From an uncultured Eubacteriales bacterium (GTDB lineage Bacteria > Bacillota > Clostridia > Oscillospirales > Acutalibacteraceae), in NCBI GenBank assembly GCA_934630515.1, contig CAKTVV010000014.1:1-64000 (forward strand): a DNA stretch of 64,000 nt, given 5' to 3'. Both the position numbers and the translations under genes were made by a program. The notes under the pieces were generated by a model. It saw only the letters and a program-made list of their open reading frames with translations, was not told the origin of the DNA and ran no database searches. Below are positions 17,804 through 26,927 of the stretch, piece after piece. The stretch's first letter is position 1, and each line of letters starts with the position of its first letter.

Positions 17804-19015
17804 TCAGGTCCTGTAGTCGCCGTTGATCTTGACATACTCATAGGTCAGGTCGCATCCCCATGCCGTGGCGGAGGCGGAGCCGGCGTTCAGGCAGACCAGA
17901 ATTTCGATCTCGTTTTCCAGCAGGATCCTCTTGGCCTCTTCCTCGGAGAAGGGGATGCCTGCGCCGTTTTGGCAGACCGCCACCGTGCCTTGGGGGGAGC
18001 GGAACGCCACGTCGATCTTGGTCACATCCACGGCGGCGCCGCTGTAGCCGATGGCGCACAGCACCCGTCCCCAGTTGGCGTCCGCCCCGAACATGGCGGC
18101 CTTCGTCAGCGAGGAGCAGATGACGCTTTTGGCGACCGTTTTGGCGGTCGCCGGATCCGCCGCTCCCGTCACCTTGCATTCCAGGAGCTTGGTCGCCCCC
18201 TCGCCGTCTCCGGCGATACGGCGGCAGAGGTAGACCGTTACCGTGTTCAGCGCCTGCATAAAGGCGTCAAAGTCCGCCCCCGGCGCCATGATCTCCGCAT
18301 TGCCTGCCGCCCCGTTTGCCAGAATGGTGACCATGTCGTTGGTGGAGGTGTCTCCGTCCACGCTGACCATATTGAAGGTGTTCTCTACGTCGCCGGACAG
18401 GGCTTTTTGCAGCATCTCTGCAGAGATGGCGCAATCCGTCGTCAAAAACACCAGCATGGTCGCCATATTGGGGTGGATCATGCCGGAGCCCTTGGCGATC
18501 CCGCCCAGACGGCAGGGCACGCCGCCGACGGTGAATTCCACGGCGATCTCCTTTTGCTTGGTGTCGGTGGTCATGATGCCCTGCGCCGCCGCTGCCGAGT
18601 GGTCTCCCAGCGCCGCTACCAGCGGCGGCATTCCCGCTGCGATGGGCGCAATGTCCAGCGGCTGACCGATCACGCCGGTGGAGGCAATCACCACGTCGTC
18701 CGGGGAGACCGGCAGCTGTGCGGCGAGCAGAGCGCACATTTTTTCAGCGATCTCCACCCCGTCGGCGTTGCAGGTGTTGGCGTTTCCGCTGTTGCAGAGG
18801 ATCGCCTGTGCCATGCCGTCGGCCAGATGCTTCTTGGTGACGAGCAGCGGTGCACCCTTGACCAGATTGGTGGTATACACCGCCGCTGCCGTGGCCTTTT
18901 TCTCGCTGTAGATCAGCGCCAGATCCTTTTTGGTCTTGTTTTTCCGGATGCCGCAATGGATCCCGGCGGCCTGAAATCCCTTAGCGGCGCACACGCCGCC
19001 CTCAATTGCTTTCAT
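17804..19015 (-). CDS. argJ: Bifunctional glutamate N-acetyltransferase/ornithine acetyltransferase
   Basis: The protein (403 aa) recycles the acetyl group from acetylornithine to glutamate and often makes acetylglutamate directly. The autoprocessing site is visible as HPNMATMLVF, where the Thr of ATML becomes the nucleophile of the beta chain; GSGM precedes it. The C-terminal KINGDY is typical. No argE or argA is seen, consistent with a cyclic pathway. The gene lies 15 bp from argC and 15 bp from argB. Confidence 0.97.
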   Translation of the reverse strand: MKAIEGGVCAAKGFQAAGIHCGIRKNKTKKDLALIYSEKKATAAAVYTTNLVKGAPLLVTKKHLADGMAQAILCNSGNANTCNADGVEIAEKMCALLAAQLPVSPDDVVIASTGVIGQPLDIAPIAAGMPPLVAALGDHSAAAAQGIMTTDTKQKEIAVEFTVGGVPCRLGGIAKGSGMIHPNMATMLVFLTTDCAISAEMLQKALSGDVENTFNMVSVDGDTSTNDMVTILANGAAGNAEIMAPGADFDAFMQALNTVTVYLCRRIAGDGEGATKLLECKVTGAADPATAKTVAKSVICSSLTKAAMFGADANWGRVLCAIGYSGAAVDVTKIDVAFRSPQGTVAVCQNGAGIPFSEEEAKRILLENEIEILVCLNAGSASATAWGCDLTYEYVKINGDYRT

Positions 19016-19030
19016 TTGCTTCGTTCCTCC

Positions 19031-19960
19031 TTACAGGCAGAGCCCTTGGGTCGGCTCTGCGCCCAGTACCATATTGAGACACTCCAGCGCTGCGCCGGAG
19101 GCGCCTTTTCCCAGATTGTCGTACACTGCCAGCAGCAGCATCCGTTCGTCGTTGCCGGCCACGCCGATCCGCATGGAGTCCTTTCCCGCAAGAGCGGCGG
19201 CGGAGAGAAATCCGTTGTCGTCCAGCGCTTCGGAAAATGTCACCACCGGTCCCGCATAGGCTTTTCGGTACACGGCGGCGATCGCTTCGGCGGTGGTGCC
19301 GGGGGCGCACTGCGCCGCAAACAGCGGCACCGTGACCTGCATCCCGCTGTAGAAATCGCCCACGACCGGACAAAACACCGGAGCGGGCAGCCCGCTTTGC
19401 GCCGCCATTTCGGGCAGGTGCTTGTGGGCTTGCCCCAGCGCATATTGCCGGGGGGCATGGAGCGTCTCCGGCTTCGGCTGCTCCTCATAGGCGGCGATCA
19501 TTTTTTTGCCGCCGCCGCTGTATCCGGTCAGCGAAAAGCAGGAGAGCTGCGTCTCCGGAGGGAGCAGCCCCGCTGCCACCAGCGGAGCGGTCAGTGCGAT
19601 AAATCCGCTGGCGTGGCAGCCCGGCACGGCGATGCGTTTTGCTGTGCGGATCGCCGCCGCATGGGTGGTGGAAAGCTCCGGGAATCCATAGACCCATCCG
19701 GGAGCGGTCCGGTGTGCGGTGGAGGCGTCCAGCACCACCGTATCCGGGTTTTCGATCAGCGAGACCGCTTCACGGGCTGCCGCATCGGGCAGGCACAGAA
19801 TGGCCACGTCCGCCTCGTTCAGCGCACGGGCGCGGGCGGCGGTGCATTTTCGCTCTGCCTCCGGCAGGGTGATTTGATACAGGTCGGTGCGCTCCGCCAG
19901 ACGCTCCGCAATGCGCAGCCCGGTCGTGCCGGCGCTGCCGTCGATAAACACTTTTTTCAT
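19031..19960 (-). CDS. argC: N-acetyl-gamma-glutamyl-phosphate reductase (short type)
   Basis: The protein (309 aa) reduces acetylglutamyl phosphate to the semialdehyde with NADPH. It is the shorter ArgC type: IDGSAGTTGLRIAERL as the nucleotide-binding start, the catalytic cysteine in VPGCHASGF near residue 114, and a GYSGGGKKMI segment. The start at 19960 has GGAGAG upstream; the open frame extends a further 400 bp upstream but crosses the promoter, so the longer form is rejected. It is the first gene of the operon. Confidence 0.95.
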   Translation of the reverse strand: MKKVFIDGSAGTTGLRIAERLAERTDLYQITLPEAERKCTAARARALNEADVAILCLPDAAAREAVSLIENPDTVVLDASTAHRTAPGWVYGFPELSTTHAAAIRTAKRIAVPGCHASGFIALTAPLVAAGLLPPETQLSCFSLTGYSGGGKKMIAAYEEQPKPETLHAPRQYALGQAHKHLPEMAAQSGLPAPVFCPVVGDFYSGMQVTVPLFAAQCAPGTTAEAIAAVYRKAYAGPVVTFSEALDDNGFLSAAALAGKDSMRIGVAGNDERMLLLAVYDNLGKGASGAALECLNMVLGAEPTQGLCL

Positions 19961-20161
19961 GGCTTTAAGCTCTCCCTGTTCTTTCCTGCAAATTTGGCTG
20001 CAAAAACCGGCATTCCTTGGCGCTGATGCCCGATTTTTACCGGACATAGGCTTTGAGCTGCCGCTTCGCTGCCCCGAAGGGTACGGCTGCGGGCGTCCCA
20101 TCGTCCGCAGCCGCCCGCTGGGGCGGGCATATGAGGAAAAGGATGCCCTTTCCCTTATTTG
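19961..20161 (-). other. Long 5' leader of the arginine operon
   Basis: About 200 nt separate the predicted transcription start near 20160 from argC. The leader is GC-rich with several possible stems (for example around 20088-20130). I do not recognise a riboswitch or T-box, and no obvious leader peptide. Post-transcriptional control is possible but not shown. Confidence 0.4.
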
Positions 20162-20230
20162 TGAATAATTATACGGCAAAGAGTGGGAATTTGTCAAGGG
20201 ATTATTCATGAAAATGTATAAATATTTATA
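20162..20230 (-). promoter_or_regulatory. Arginine operon promoter with ARG-box-like operators
   Basis: On the minus strand TTGACA (20192-20197) and TATAAT (20168-20173) are perfect boxes with an 18-bp spacer. A TGAATAATTATAC ARG-box-like sequence (20162-20174) covers the -10. A TTATTCA half-site (about 20202-20208) and a perfect 14-bp AT palindrome (20217-20230) lie just upstream of the -35. This pattern fits repression by ArgR with arginine. The argR gene itself is not in the window. Confidence 0.75.
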
Positions 20231-20361
20231 GGCATACAACAGGTAGGATTTTGTATACATAGACGGATATAGAGCGCCCGGTAGACCCGGAGGCGGGGTC
20301 TGCGTTGTTGCTCTGCCTTGACCGGCGGCGCAGGGATGCCCGGCGATCTGCCCTTTGAAAC

Positions 20362-20398
20362 GCAAAAAAGGCAGCCGGAGATGTGAACTCCGGCTGCC
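20362..20398 (-). terminator. Terminator of the zinc-ribbon membrane gene
   Basis: A perfect 11-bp stem (20370-20380 and 20388-20398) is followed on the minus strand by TTTTTTGCG. Confidence 0.9.
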
Positions 20399-20447
20399 AG
20401 ACAGGGATCTCTTTGGTTTTCGGACAGCGGCCTTGCCGCTGCAGGAA

Positions 20448-20981
20448 TTATTTGAGGAAGGTCATTCCCCGGATGATGGCAAGCTCCTTGGCCTTGTTGC
20501 CGCAGACCTGGAAGAAGCCGATGATCGCCAGCACCTCCAGAATGATCAGGCACACCGCTCCGGCGATCGCCACGATGATGGTCCAGAACAGCAGAGCGAT
20601 GACCACCGCCAGCAGAATGGACAGCACATGGATGCGCAGCGCCTGCTTCACATGGAACTGGACATATGCCGAGTCCTTAGCGCCGATGAGCGCCACCAGA
20701 ACGCCCAGCAACGACATCAGATAGGGCAGCATGGCGTAAACCTTATTTGCCCGAATATCCTCCTCGGTAAATTCCGCCGTGTGGTCATACACGTCCACAT
20801 AGGGCGCCGCCGGCGCCTGATAGACCGGCTGATAGGGCGGCTGGAATCCGGGCTGCTGCGGCTGGGCTTGCGGCTGCGGTTGAGGCTGCACCTGAGGCGC
20901 CGCTCCGCAGGCAGTGCCGCAACGGGGGCAAACCGACACTTCATCGGCTAACTGTGCCTGACAAACCGGACAGATCTTCAT
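20448..20981 (-). CDS. Zinc-ribbon membrane protein with Pro/Gln-rich linker
   Basis: The 177-aa product has an N-terminal zinc ribbon (CPVCQAQL and CPRCGTAC, residues 4-25), a Gln/Pro-rich linker (about 28-60) with alternating QP repeats, and a C-terminal membrane domain of about three helices (residues 83-170) resembling DUF4870-type proteins. Such proteins are common in Firmicutes and of unknown function. It has its own terminator and is separated from recG by only 64 bp. Confidence 0.75.
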   Translation of the reverse strand: MKICPVCQAQLADEVSVCPRCGTACGAAPQVQPQPQPQAQPQQPGFQPPYQPVYQAPAAPYVDVYDHTAEFTEEDIRANKVYAMLPYLMSLLGVLVALIGAKDSAYVQFHVKQALRIHVLSILLAVVIALLFWTIIVAIAGAVCLIILEVLAIIGFFQVCGNKAKELAIIRGMTFLK

Positions 20982-21045
20982 ATAGAGTCACATCCCTTTC
21001 ACAAGATACTGTCATTATACACCAATACCGGCGTCGTGTCAAACG

Positions 21046-23088
21046 TCAATTCAACCCGCCGTCACCCACCTGCCCGAACAGCGCCTCTACGGCAGCCGCC
21101 AGCGGGCAATCCTCCGGCGCCGTCAGCTCCGGATCGGCGGCGAGCCGGTTGGCGGCGGCAGCCTGCGCCTGATGCAGCAGCTCCAGATCCGCCGACAGGT
21201 CGGCGATCCGCAGCCGGGGCAGCCCATGCTGCCGGTCGCCGAAAAAGTCGCCGGGCCCCCGGAGCTTTAAGTCCTCGTCCGCAATGCGGAAGCCGTCGGT
21301 GGTGTCGCACATGACCTGCAGCCGCCGGCGGGTTTCCTCCCCGGTATGGTCGGAGATGAGAATGCAGGCGGAGGGGTATTTGCCCCGGCCGACCCGCCCC
21401 CGCAGCTGGTGCAGCTGCGCCAGCCCGAACCGCTCGGCGTTTTCCACCACCAGAATGACGGCGTTCGGCACATCCACCCCCACCTCGATGACGGTGGTGG
21501 AGACCAGCAGCTGGATCTGACCGGCGGCAAAGGCCGCCATGATCTGCTCCTTTTCTGCGGGGCGCATTTTCCCGTGGAGCAGTCCCAGCCGGTAGCCCCG
21601 GAAGGGACCCTCGGCCAGCTGGGAAAACAGCTCGGTGGCGGCGTGGAGGTCGCTGGGCTCCTCGCCCTCCTCCACCAGCGGGCAGACGATGAAGCCCTGC
21701 CGCCCCTCGTCCAGATGGCGGCGCACATAACCGTATGCCCGCTCCCGCCGGCGGGAGGAGATCGCAAAGGTGGCGACCGGCTGCCGCCCCGGCGGCAGCT
21801 CATCCAGCACCGACACGTCCAGATCGCCGTAGACGATCAGCGCCAAGGTGCGGGGGATGGGGGTGGCGGACATCACCAGCAGGTGGGGATTGCAGCCCTT
21901 GGACGCCAGCTTTGCCCGCTGCCGCACCCCGAACCGGTGCTGCTCGTCGGTGATCACCAGCCCCAGCCGGGCGAACTGCACCGTATCCGACAGCAGCGCA
22001 TGGGTGCCCACCGCCAGATCGATCGTGCCTGCTGCCAGCGCCGCCTGCAGCTCCCGCCGCCGGGCGGCGGGCAGCGAGCCGGTGATGCACGCCACCCGCA
22101 CGCCGTCCCCCAGCAGGGTCTGCAGCGTGGCGGCGTGCTGCTGTGCCAGAATTTCCGTGGGCGCCATCATCGCCGCCTGCCAGCCCTCCCGGATGGCGGT
22201 ATAGGCGACTCCTGCCGCCACCGCCGTCTTGCCGCTGCCCACATCGCCCTGTACCAGCCGGGACATGGGCTGCGACCGGTGCATATCCTCGACGCAGGCG
22301 TCGATGGCACGCCGCTGGGCTCCGGTGAGGGTGAAGGGCAGCCCGGCAATGTAGTCCGCCGTGTGATCCCCCCGGATTACCGCTCCGGTGGACTGACGAT
22401 TGCGGCGCTTGAGCCGCAGCATCCCCAGCTGGAGCAGATACAGCTCCTCGAACACCAGCCGCCGCCGGGCGGCAGCCAGCGCCGCCTCTCCGGTGGGGCG
22501 GTGGATCTCCCGCAGCGCCGTCGTTTTGTCCGTCAGCTGCAGCCGCTGGCGCAGCGGCTCATCCAGCACCTCCGGGGGCGGAAAGCGGGTCAGCCGGGAC
22601 AGCGCCTCGGCAACATTGCCCTCGATCATCCGGCTGGTGAGCCCCTCCGTCTGCCGATAGAGCGGGCGGATGCGCTGCCCGGTGGCAGCGCTCTCGATGA
22701 GCGGGGAAGCCATCTCGTATTGCCGTCCGTTGGCGGTGACGGTGCCGAATAGCAGGATCTCCTCGTCCCGCTGGACCCGGGCGGCAGCGTACCGGTTATT
22801 AAACAGGGTCACCGCCACCGTATTCTGCCCGTCGGACACCCGGAATTTATAGAGAGTCATACCCTTGCGCACCCGATGCTCTGTGGGGGCGGCGATCACA
22901 TAGCCCCGCACGCAGCAGGGCTCTCCCGGCCGGGCGTCGGCGGCGTGGATGCACCGGGACCAGTCCTCGTATGCCCGGGGATAAAATCCCAGCAGGTCGC
23001 CCACGGTGGCGATATGCAGCTTTTCGTAGGCGGCAGCCCGCTTATCGCCGACGTTTTTCAGGCTGCGGATGGAGTCCTCGAGTCCCAT
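21046..23088 (-). CDS. recG: ATP-dependent DNA helicase RecG
   Basis: The protein (680 aa) reverses stalled replication forks and moves Holliday junctions. An N-terminal wedge domain (about 1-150) is followed by a superfamily 2 helicase core with Walker A GDVGSGKT, the DEQHRFG box, SATPIPRT, and the C-terminal ATTELF...QLRGRVGRGK motifs. Length equals known RecG. GGAGGG precedes the start. Confidence 0.97.
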   Translation of the reverse strand: MGLEDSIRSLKNVGDKRAAAYEKLHIATVGDLLGFYPRAYEDWSRCIHAADARPGEPCCVRGYVIAAPTEHRVRKGMTLYKFRVSDGQNTVAVTLFNNRYAAARVQRDEEILLFGTVTANGRQYEMASPLIESAATGQRIRPLYRQTEGLTSRMIEGNVAEALSRLTRFPPPEVLDEPLRQRLQLTDKTTALREIHRPTGEAALAAARRRLVFEELYLLQLGMLRLKRRNRQSTGAVIRGDHTADYIAGLPFTLTGAQRRAIDACVEDMHRSQPMSRLVQGDVGSGKTAVAAGVAYTAIREGWQAAMMAPTEILAQQHAATLQTLLGDGVRVACITGSLPAARRRELQAALAAGTIDLAVGTHALLSDTVQFARLGLVITDEQHRFGVRQRAKLASKGCNPHLLVMSATPIPRTLALIVYGDLDVSVLDELPPGRQPVATFAISSRRRERAYGYVRRHLDEGRQGFIVCPLVEEGEEPSDLHAATELFSQLAEGPFRGYRLGLLHGKMRPAEKEQIMAAFAAGQIQLLVSTTVIEVGVDVPNAVILVVENAERFGLAQLHQLRGRVGRGKYPSACILISDHTGEETRRRLQVMCDTTDGFRIADEDLKLRGPGDFFGDRQHGLPRLRIADLSADLELLHQAQAAAANRLAADPELTAPEDCPLAAAVEALFGQVGDGGLN

Positions 23089-23165
23089 GGCGATCCCTCC
23101 GTTTCTTTATCCATATTATAGCCCGGTTTTCCGCTGCTGGCAAGGGGAAATCCGCCGGGCGGCTC

Positions 23166-23193
23166 TTTACAATCGGGGAAAACGTGCTATAAT
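23166..23193 (+). promoter_or_regulatory. Promoter of ktrB
   Basis: TTTACA (23166-23171) and TATAAT (23188-23193) are spaced by 16 bp, upstream of the potassium transporter gene. Confidence 0.65.
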
Positions 23194-23199
23194 GGCGTA

Positions 23200-23314
23200 A
23201 GATATATTTTTTGCGGGGCGCTGTCCCGGCGCCGTTTCCGTAGGCGCCGCCGCCGAGGGGAGCGTTCCCGCCTGTAGTATTGATAACGGCGAGCTTCGCC
23301 GGTAGGAGCTGTCT
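23200..23314 (+). promoter_or_regulatory. Structured GC-rich 5' leader of ktrB
   Basis: This roughly 115-nt leader contains several possible hairpins, such as GGCGCC arms around 23231-23251 and CGGCGA/TCGCCG just before the ribosome site. Ktr genes in Firmicutes are often controlled by the ydaO-type c-di-AMP riboswitch. I cannot match the conserved ydaO core here, so the leader is only a candidate. Confidence 0.35.
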
Positions 23315-24613
23315 ATGAAACCATTGACGAAGGTCCTGACCCCGCCCCGGGTGATCGCACTGGGCTTTGCCCTGACGATCCTGATCGGCTCCGGGCTGCT
23401 GATGCTGCCCGTCTGCGTGCGCCCGGGGGTGGCGCTGCGCTATATCGATGCGCTGTATACCGCCGCCAGCGCCGTGTGCGTCACCGGCCTGATCGCTGTG
23501 GACGCAGCGGATACTTTCACCGGGCTGGGGCAAGCGGTCCTCGGGCTGCTGATCCAGATCGGCGGGCTGGGGGTCACCACGGTGGGCGCCGGGATCATCC
23601 TCGCCACCGGGCGGCGGATGGATCTGCGCAGCCGCACCATCTTCCGGGAGGCGGTCAATCTGGACTCCCTGAAAGGCATTGTCGTGCTGGTGCGGGAGAT
23701 CTTCTTCACCACGGTGATCGCCGAGGGGGTGGGGGCGCTGCTGTGCCTGCCCTCCTTCCTGCGGGGGCATACAGTGGGGCACGCCATCGGTATCAGCCTG
23801 TTTCATGCGGTGGCGGCGTTCAATAACGCCGGCTTTGATATTCTTGGCGGCGGCACGAACCTGATCCCCTACCGGGAGGACGTGCTGCTCAATTTGGTGA
23901 CCTGTGTGCTGGTGTTTCTGGGGGGTATCGGGTTTCTGGTGCTGCGGGAGGTGCGGCAAAAGCGGCTGCGGTGGAAACCCCTGTCCATGCACGCCAAGGT
24001 GGTGCTGTCGGTCAGCGCCGTGCTGACGGTGGGCGGAACGGTCTTACTGAAGCTGACGGAGAACCTGACCTGGCTGGGGGCGCTGTTTCATAGCGTGTCC
24101 GCCCGCACCGCCGGGTTTTCCACCTATCCGCTGAGCGGATTCACCCAGCCCGGGTTGCTGGTGATGCTGTTTCTCATGCTGGTGGGGGCGTCCCCCGGCT
24201 CCACCGGCGGCGGAATCAAAACCACCACCCTGTTCGTGCTGCTCAAGGGGATCGGCTCCGCCGCCACCAATCGGTCGGAAAAGGCGTTCCGCTACGCTAT
24301 CCCCCGCACTGCCTTTCGCAAGGCGGCGGTGATCCTGCTGCTGGCGCTGGGGGTCATTTTCACCGGCACTTACCTGCTGACGGTGCTGGAGCCGTCCCTG
24401 TCGCTGCGGGATGCACTGTTCGAGATGACCAGTGCCTTTGCCACGGTGGGGCTGTCCACCGGCATCACCGCCGGTTTGGGGGTGGGAGCCAAGCTCCTGT
24501 CCATTGTCATTATGTATATCGGACGGCTGGGACCGCTGACCGTGGCGACCCTGTGGTATTTCTCCCGGGGGGAGCGGGTGCGCTACCCGGAGGGGGATAT
24601 GGCGATCGGATAA
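23315..24613 (+). CDS. ktrB: Potassium uptake channel subunit KtrB/TrkH type
   Basis: The protein (432 aa) is a TrkH/KtrB membrane subunit that lets K+ (with Na+ or H+ coupling) into the cell. It has about eight to ten membrane segments arranged in four M1-P-M2 repeats; filter-like glycines are seen in SAVCVTGLIAVD, AAFNNAGFDILG, SARTAGFSTYP and SAFATVGLSTG. The intramembrane gating loop PGSTGGGIKTTT is present. AGGAG precedes the ATG. The regulatory subunit follows 108 bp downstream. Confidence 0.93.
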   Translation: MKPLTKVLTPPRVIALGFALTILIGSGLLMLPVCVRPGVALRYIDALYTAASAVCVTGLIAVDAADTFTGLGQAVLGLLIQIGGLGVTTVGAGIILATGRRMDLRSRTIFREAVNLDSLKGIVVLVREIFFTTVIAEGVGALLCLPSFLRGHTVGHAIGISLFHAVAAFNNAGFDILGGGTNLIPYREDVLLNLVTCVLVFLGGIGFLVLREVRQKRLRWKPLSMHAKVVLSVSAVLTVGGTVLLKLTENLTWLGALFHSVSARTAGFSTYPLSGFTQPGLLVMLFLMLVGASPGSTGGGIKTTTLFVLLKGIGSAATNRSEKAFRYAIPRTAFRKAAVILLLALGVIFTGTYLLTVLEPSLSLRDALFEMTSAFATVGLSTGITAGLGVGAKLLSIVIMYIGRLGPLTVATLWYFSRGERVRYPEGDMAIG

Positions 24614-24721
24614 GCGGATAAAAACCGCTTGTAGGGGCGTCGGCGCCCCTGCGTACAGCAGAAGACAGCCGCTCCGGTAAGGGCGGGGCGGTCCGCTATG
24701 GCTTGATTAAGGAGGAAAACT

Positions 24722-25399
24722 ATGTTTCATCGCAACAAAAACGAGCGGGAGTCCTATGGCATCGTCGGTCTGGGACGGTTTGGCACGGCGCTGGCGACCC
24801 GGCTGGCGCAAAGCGGCTGCGAGCTGCTGGTGCTGGATCGGGACGAGGAAAAGATCCGGGAGATGCGGGAGCTGACCGACAACGCCTATGTGGTCAGCAA
24901 TCTGGAAAAGAAGACCCTGCTGGATACGGGCATTCAGAATTGCGACGTGGCGGTGGTGTGTATCGGTTCGCACATCGACACCTCCATTCTCACCACCCTC
25001 AATCTGGTGTCCATGCACATCCCCACCGTCATTGCCAAGGCCACCAGCGCCGACCATGGAGCGATTCTGGAAAAGCTGGGGGCGCAGGTGGTCTATCCGG
25101 AGCGGGATATGGCGGTGCGGCTGGCGAATCGGCTGGAGAATGCCCGGATGCTGGATTTTGTCCAGCTCAGCGAGAAAATTAACGTGACGAAAATGCGGGT
25201 ACCCGCCCAGCTGGTGGGCAAGACCGTAGCCGAGGCGGATCTGCGCTCCCGGTTCGGGCTGAACATTCTCGCTCTGGAGCATCAGGGCAGCGTGGTGGAG
25301 ACGGTCCGCCCCGAGCAGGAGCTGCGCAAGGAGGATATTCTGTATCTCTCCGGCAGCCGCTCCGGTATTACTAAGCTCAACGACTGGGCGGCGGAATGA
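24722..25399 (+). CDS. ktrA: Potassium uptake regulatory subunit KtrA/TrkA type
   Basis: This 225-aa cytoplasmic RCK protein forms the ring that gates KtrB. The N-terminal Rossmann domain starts with GIVGLGRFGTALA and carries the acidic residue at the end of strand 2 (LVLDRDEE). An RCK_C domain covers about 145-220 and in homologues binds c-di-AMP. AAGGAGG lies seven bases before the start. A GC hairpin (GGGGCG/CGCCCC) lies between ktrB and ktrA and could tune relative expression. Confidence 0.93.
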   Translation: MFHRNKNERESYGIVGLGRFGTALATRLAQSGCELLVLDRDEEKIREMRELTDNAYVVSNLEKKTLLDTGIQNCDVAVVCIGSHIDTSILTTLNLVSMHIPTVIAKATSADHGAILEKLGAQVVYPERDMAVRLANRLENARMLDFVQLSEKINVTKMRVPAQLVGKTVAEADLRSRFGLNILALEHQGSVVETVRPEQELRKEDILYLSGSRSGITKLNDWAAE

Positions 25400-25449
25400 C
25401 CGCAGTCTTTGCGCCGGTATTCTGGATCAGTTAAGGAGACCCGACCCCT

Positions 25450-26808
25450 ATGGAACGCAATCTCACCGTCGGCAGCGTGCCGAAAAATCTGCTGTATTTT
25501 GCTCTGCCGTATCTGCTGTCCTACTTTCTGCAGACGCTCTACGGCATGGCAGATCTGTTCATTGTGGGGCAGTTTTCCCCGGTGGCAGCGACCACCGCTG
25601 TCTCCGTCGGCAGTCAGGTGATGCATATGCTCACCGTGGTGCTGGTGGGGCTGGCCATGGGCACTACCGTGCAGGTGGCGCAGGCGGTGGGCGGCGGCAA
25701 CCGGGCGCAGGCGTCCCGTGCCATCGGCAACACCGTGACCCTGTTCGCCGGGGTGGCGGTGGTGCTGACCGTTTTGCTGGTGGCGCTGGTGCGCCCCATC
25801 GTCGCCGTCATGTCTACCCCTGCCGAGGCGGCGGAGGGCACGGCGGCGTATCTGACCGTGTGCTTTCTGGGGATTCCGTTCATCACGGCGTATAATATCC
25901 TCAGCGCCATCTTCCGGGGCATGGGGGACTCCAAAAGCCCGCTGTATTTTATTACAGTGGCGTGCGGCGTCAACATCGGACTGGATTATCTGTTCATCGG
26001 AGCGCTGAATATGGGACCGGTGGGGGCGGCGCTGGGCACCACCCTGTCGCAGGCGGTCAGCGTCGGGATCGCCTTGCTGTTTATGCGGCGCAAAAGGATC
26101 GGTCCCCGGGTGGAGCGCTCCGACCTGTGCCCCGACCGCTCGGTGATGGGGCGGCTGCTGTCCGTCGGTCTGCCCATTGCCCTGCAGGATGGGCTGATCC
26201 AGGTGGCGTTTATGGTGATCACCGTCATTGCGAACCGGCGGGGGCTGACCGACTCCGCCGCTGTAGGAATTGTGGAAAAGATCATCGGCTTTCTGTTTCT
26301 TGTGCCCTCCTCCATGCTGTCCACCGTGTCGGCGCTGGGGGCGCAGAATATCGGCGCCGGTAAGCCGGAGCGGGCGGTGGCGACCCTGCGGTATGCGCTG
26401 CTGATCACCGGCGGGTTCGGCGTGGTGATGGCGGTGCTGTTCCAGTGGATCGCTACCGGAGCGGTGGCGCTGTTCACCCCGGATGCGGCGGTGGCGGCGG
26501 CCGGCGGTGCTTATCTGCGGGGGTATATCCTCGACTGCGCCTTTGCGGGGATTCATTTCAGCTTCAGCGGCTATTTCTGTGCCCGGGGCAAGTCCGGGCT
26601 GTCCTTTTTGCATAATCTGCTGGCGATCCTGCTGGTGCGCATCCCCGGCGCCCATCTGGCCTCCCGGTGGTTCCCGAATACGCTGCTGCCGATGGGTCTG
26701 GCGACGGCTGCCGGTTCGCTGTGTTCGGTGGCGGTGTGCCTGATCGCCTTTGCCGTGATCCGGCAGCGGGATCGGCAGGCGCTGCCGGATCAGGACTTAC
26801 CCAGATAG
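25450..26808 (+). CDS. MATE-family efflux transporter
   Basis: The 452-aa membrane protein has about twelve hydrophobic segments and the MATE pattern of two six-helix halves, starting LTVGSVPKNLLYFALPYLLS and with FRGMGDSKSP after helix 4 or 5 and LGAQNIGAGKPERA at the second half. It probably exports drugs or metabolites using Na+ or H+. The substrate cannot be predicted. The start follows AAGGAG by 11 bp. The end of its coding sequence (LPDQDLPR) resembles part of a tandem repeat downstream. Confidence 0.9.
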   Translation: MERNLTVGSVPKNLLYFALPYLLSYFLQTLYGMADLFIVGQFSPVAATTAVSVGSQVMHMLTVVLVGLAMGTTVQVAQAVGGGNRAQASRAIGNTVTLFAGVAVVLTVLLVALVRPIVAVMSTPAEAAEGTAAYLTVCFLGIPFITAYNILSAIFRGMGDSKSPLYFITVACGVNIGLDYLFIGALNMGPVGAALGTTLSQAVSVGIALLFMRRKRIGPRVERSDLCPDRSVMGRLLSVGLPIALQDGLIQVAFMVITVIANRRGLTDSAAVGIVEKIIGFLFLVPSSMLSTVSALGAQNIGAGKPERAVATLRYALLITGGFGVVMAVLFQWIATGAVALFTPDAAVAAAGGAYLRGYILDCAFAGIHFSFSGYFCARGKSGLSFLHNLLAILLVRIPGAHLASRWFPNTLLPMGLATAAGSLCSVAVCLIAFAVIRQRDRQALPDQDLPR

Positions 26809-26852
26809 GAATCGTCCGGATAGGAACCACACGGACAAGAAGCGTTTCCTGG

Positions 26853-26927
26853 GCAGGGTTCGCTTGTGCAGGGTCTGCCTATGCAGGGTCTGCCTGTGCA
26901 GGGTCTGCCTGTGCAGAAGCTGCCTGA
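26853..26927 (+). repeat. Five copies of a 15-bp tandem repeat
   Basis: The unit is close to GCAGGGTCTGCCTGT; three copies are identical or differ by one or two bases, and the first and last are more divergent. Each unit contains CAGG...CCTG arms. The last unit runs into a sequence similar to the 3' end of the MATE coding region (CTGCCTGATCAGGA versus CTGCCGGATCAGGA near 26785), so it may have grown by duplication of that end. Confidence 0.85.

Noticed and set aside
16580..20026. Long plus-strand open frame (1148 codons) opposite argD to argC
   Set aside because: It is a codon-shadow of four confirmed arginine genes and crosses their boundaries.
19961..20365. N-terminal extension of argC
   Set aside because: It would cross the operon promoter and ARG boxes, and the normal ArgC start is at 19960.
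26853..26927. Possible CRISPR array
   Set aside because: The units abut without spacers, and no cas genes are present.
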